A stretch of 6,865 nt of DNA from Pseudomonadota bacterium (lineage in GTDB: Bacteria; Pseudomonadota; Alphaproteobacteria; Acetobacterales; Acetobacteraceae), in NCBI GenBank assembly GCA_021845555.1, contig JAJZVS010000208.1:1-6865 (forward strand), written 5' to 3'. Of the stretch, positions 6,005 to 6,865 are shown one piece after another (within the stretch, counting starts at the first letter, position 1; every line of letters starts with the position of its first letter). Below the pieces are notes generated by a model. The model was not told the DNA's origin, searched no databases, and saw nothing but the letters and a program-made list of their open reading frames with translations. The position numbers were made by a program, and so were the translations under genes.

Positions 6005-6865
<861 letters not shown>

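Overview
The window is strongly GC-rich bacterial chromosome (about 70% by eye), densely coding, with heavy G/C bias at third codon positions. The mix of genes (folP-glmM-thiD in a row, a leuA, a small Acetobacteraceae-style lipoprotein) suggests an alphaproteobacterium, perhaps Rhodospirillales/Acetobacteraceae. That assignment is inference from gene order and composition, since there is no rRNA or other marker here. I see no mobile element, tRNA, rRNA or CRISPR array.

Layout from left to right: five genes lie on the minus strand and are read right to left as tcuA > tcuB > folP > glmM > thiD, from 5645 down to the left edge. tcuA and tcuB overlap by 14 bp, tcuB and folP by 8 bp (if the proposed GTG start is right), folP and glmM are separated by 116 bp that can fold into alternative hairpins, and glmM and thiD are separated by 2 bp. 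thiD reaches the left edge with essentially its whole coding sequence inside. A short plus-strand gene for a proline-rich lipoprotein (5756-5986) diverges from tcuA across 110 bp. It converges, 13 bp apart, on the 3' end of leuA, whose C-terminal half (minus strand) fills the right end.

Functions: folP (dihydropteroate synthase, folate), glmM (phosphoglucosamine mutase, UDP-GlcNAc for peptidoglycan and LPS) and thiD (HMP/HMP-P kinase, thiamine) are core biosynthetic genes. tcuA and tcuB encode a flavoprotein dehydrogenase and its membrane iron-sulfur/heme electron-transfer partner, known in Salmonella for tricarballylate oxidation and related to the two halves of CobZ. Their fusion by overlap to the front of the folP-glmM-thiD cluster, without the usual tcuR regulator or tcuC transporter in view, is the most unusual thing in the window. 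No clearly new system is evident. The points worth checking are that gene arrangement, the folP-glmM intergenic structure, the tcuA/lipoprotein divergent region, and the orphan lipoprotein.
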